This document shows, one piece after another, positions 63,799 through 64,000 of a stretch of DNA of 64,000 nucleotides. The translations under genes were made by a program, and so were the position numbers. A model generated the notes under the pieces. That model saw only the letters and a list, made by a program, of their open reading frames with translations. It was not told the origin of the DNA and made no database searches. Within the stretch, counting starts at the first letter, position 1; each line of letters opens with the position of its first letter. Source of the stretch: Halorubrum yunnanense (GTDB lineage: Archaea > Halobacteriota > Halobacteria > Halobacteriales > Haloferacaceae); contig NZ_JAODIX010000028.1 of NCBI RefSeq assembly GCF_026586675.1, forward strand, positions 90,835-154,834, in the 5' to 3' direction.

Positions 63799-64000
63799 GT
63801 GTTCGCCACCGATCCAGAACTATTCACTTACGAGCGACCGGCAGCGAGCCGCGAAGCGCCTCAGGCAGCCGGCGCACAGCCCCCGGCGACTGCGGCTTTG
63901 GAGGAGGTCACCAGCGATGCGCTGTCGGCCGTTTATACCCTGAACAGGCGCAATACCACGGCGTTCACGCCGTGGATACGCGCCGTCACTTGGGGAAAGT
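63799..64000 (+). CDS. Hypothetical protein, 3' truncated by window edge
   Basis: From GTG 63799 the frame stays open to the end of the window and reads MFATDPELFTYERPAASREA, then LEEVTSDALSAVYTLNRRNT and TAFTPWIRAVTWGK. The codon choice and amino-acid composition look protein-like, in contrast to the neighbouring frames. An ATTCAAAA box near 63762 could be its promoter. I do not recognise the family; only the first 67 residues are visible. Confidence 0.55.
   Translation, partial: MFATDPELFTYERPAASREAPQAAGAQPPATAALEEVTSDALSAVYTLNRRNTTAFTPWIRAVTWGK

Noticed and set aside
63617..63943. GTG-started frame at ideal leaderless distance from a strong TATA box
   Set aside because: The translation is low-complexity Arg/Ser/Gly/Pro and overlaps a more protein-like frame from 63799; the repeat inside it is non-coding in character.
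63956..63975. Perfect 8-bp hairpin CCACGGCG/CGCCGTGG resembling an IS200 end
   Set aside because: It lies inside the open frame of the partial gene, and no TTAC or TCAA signature is attached.

Overview
The window is haloarchaeal chromosome, most likely Halorubrum or a close relative. The host genes are very GC-rich and strongly codon-biased. The proteins are acidic. Many genes have a TATA-like element about 25-35 bases before the start codon, which fits leaderless transcripts. Several haloarchaea-restricted families appear (DUF5794-, DUF5795-, DUF5779-, DUF5786-, DUF5800- and DUF5805-like proteins, HalX regulators), together with the intron-containing tRNA-Trp typical of this group. Family assignments are from recognition of motifs and overall pattern; no database search was run.

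Layout. 1-10 kb: the end of a PH-domain membrane protein, acyl-CoA dehydrogenase, squalene/phytoene synthase, a Ski2/Hel308-like helicase without the usual C-terminal lid, a HalX response regulator, guaB, a DUF5794 membrane protein and tRNA-Trp with its guide-RNA intron. 10-13.3 kb: small membrane proteins, a 376-bp non-autonomous IS200/IS605-type element and a PQQ-propeller protein with a zinc ribbon. 13.3-18.3 kb: a ~5 kb integrated element in the 3' end of tRNA-Arg(TCG), bounded by 16-bp direct repeats. Its integrase and PemK-like toxin are each broken by an in-frame TAG, a third gene is frameshifted and an Mrr-like nuclease is truncated; the only large intact gene encodes a pseudokinase.

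18.5-33 kb: a RecA-like ATPase, a CoA-binding protein, cysteine synthase, thrS, a GAF/PAS histidine kinase split by a complete IS200/IS605 element (tnpA+tnpB), an aminotransferase, a methyltransferase, an SDR, and a kinase-less multi-PAS sensor followed by a degenerate HalX-type regulator. tRNA-Lys(CTT) at 32.9 kb has extra copies of its 3' end beside it. 33-47.7 kb is mostly housekeeping: DHH/TrkA phosphoesterase, sugar nucleotidyltransferase, DsbA-like lipoprotein, MFS, prephenate dehydrogenase, Rsm22-like methyltransferase, SRAP, an exonuclease, a beta-helix protein, a regulator and a radical SAM/SPASM protein. A second 376-bp element at 44.5 kb has removed the front half of a LEA-2-type gene.

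47.9-51.6 kb is an AT-richer accessory patch: a broken IS4-like transposase, then a HalOD1-like protein and a histidine kinase. 51.7-64 kb holds a tyrosine recombinase with its DUF5805-like partner, a HisG-like protein of unknown role, a coiled-coil protein, a metallo-beta-lactamase-fold protein, an overlapping proC-proB-proA proline operon, and a glycosyltransferase / phosphatase-like / flippase-like surface cluster. A new gene runs off the right edge.

The strongest candidates for something new are the pseudokinase cargo of the tRNA-Arg element, the matched pair of 376-bp elements, the TnpB with an apparently relocated catalytic glutamate, and the kinase-less PAS plus degenerate receiver pair.
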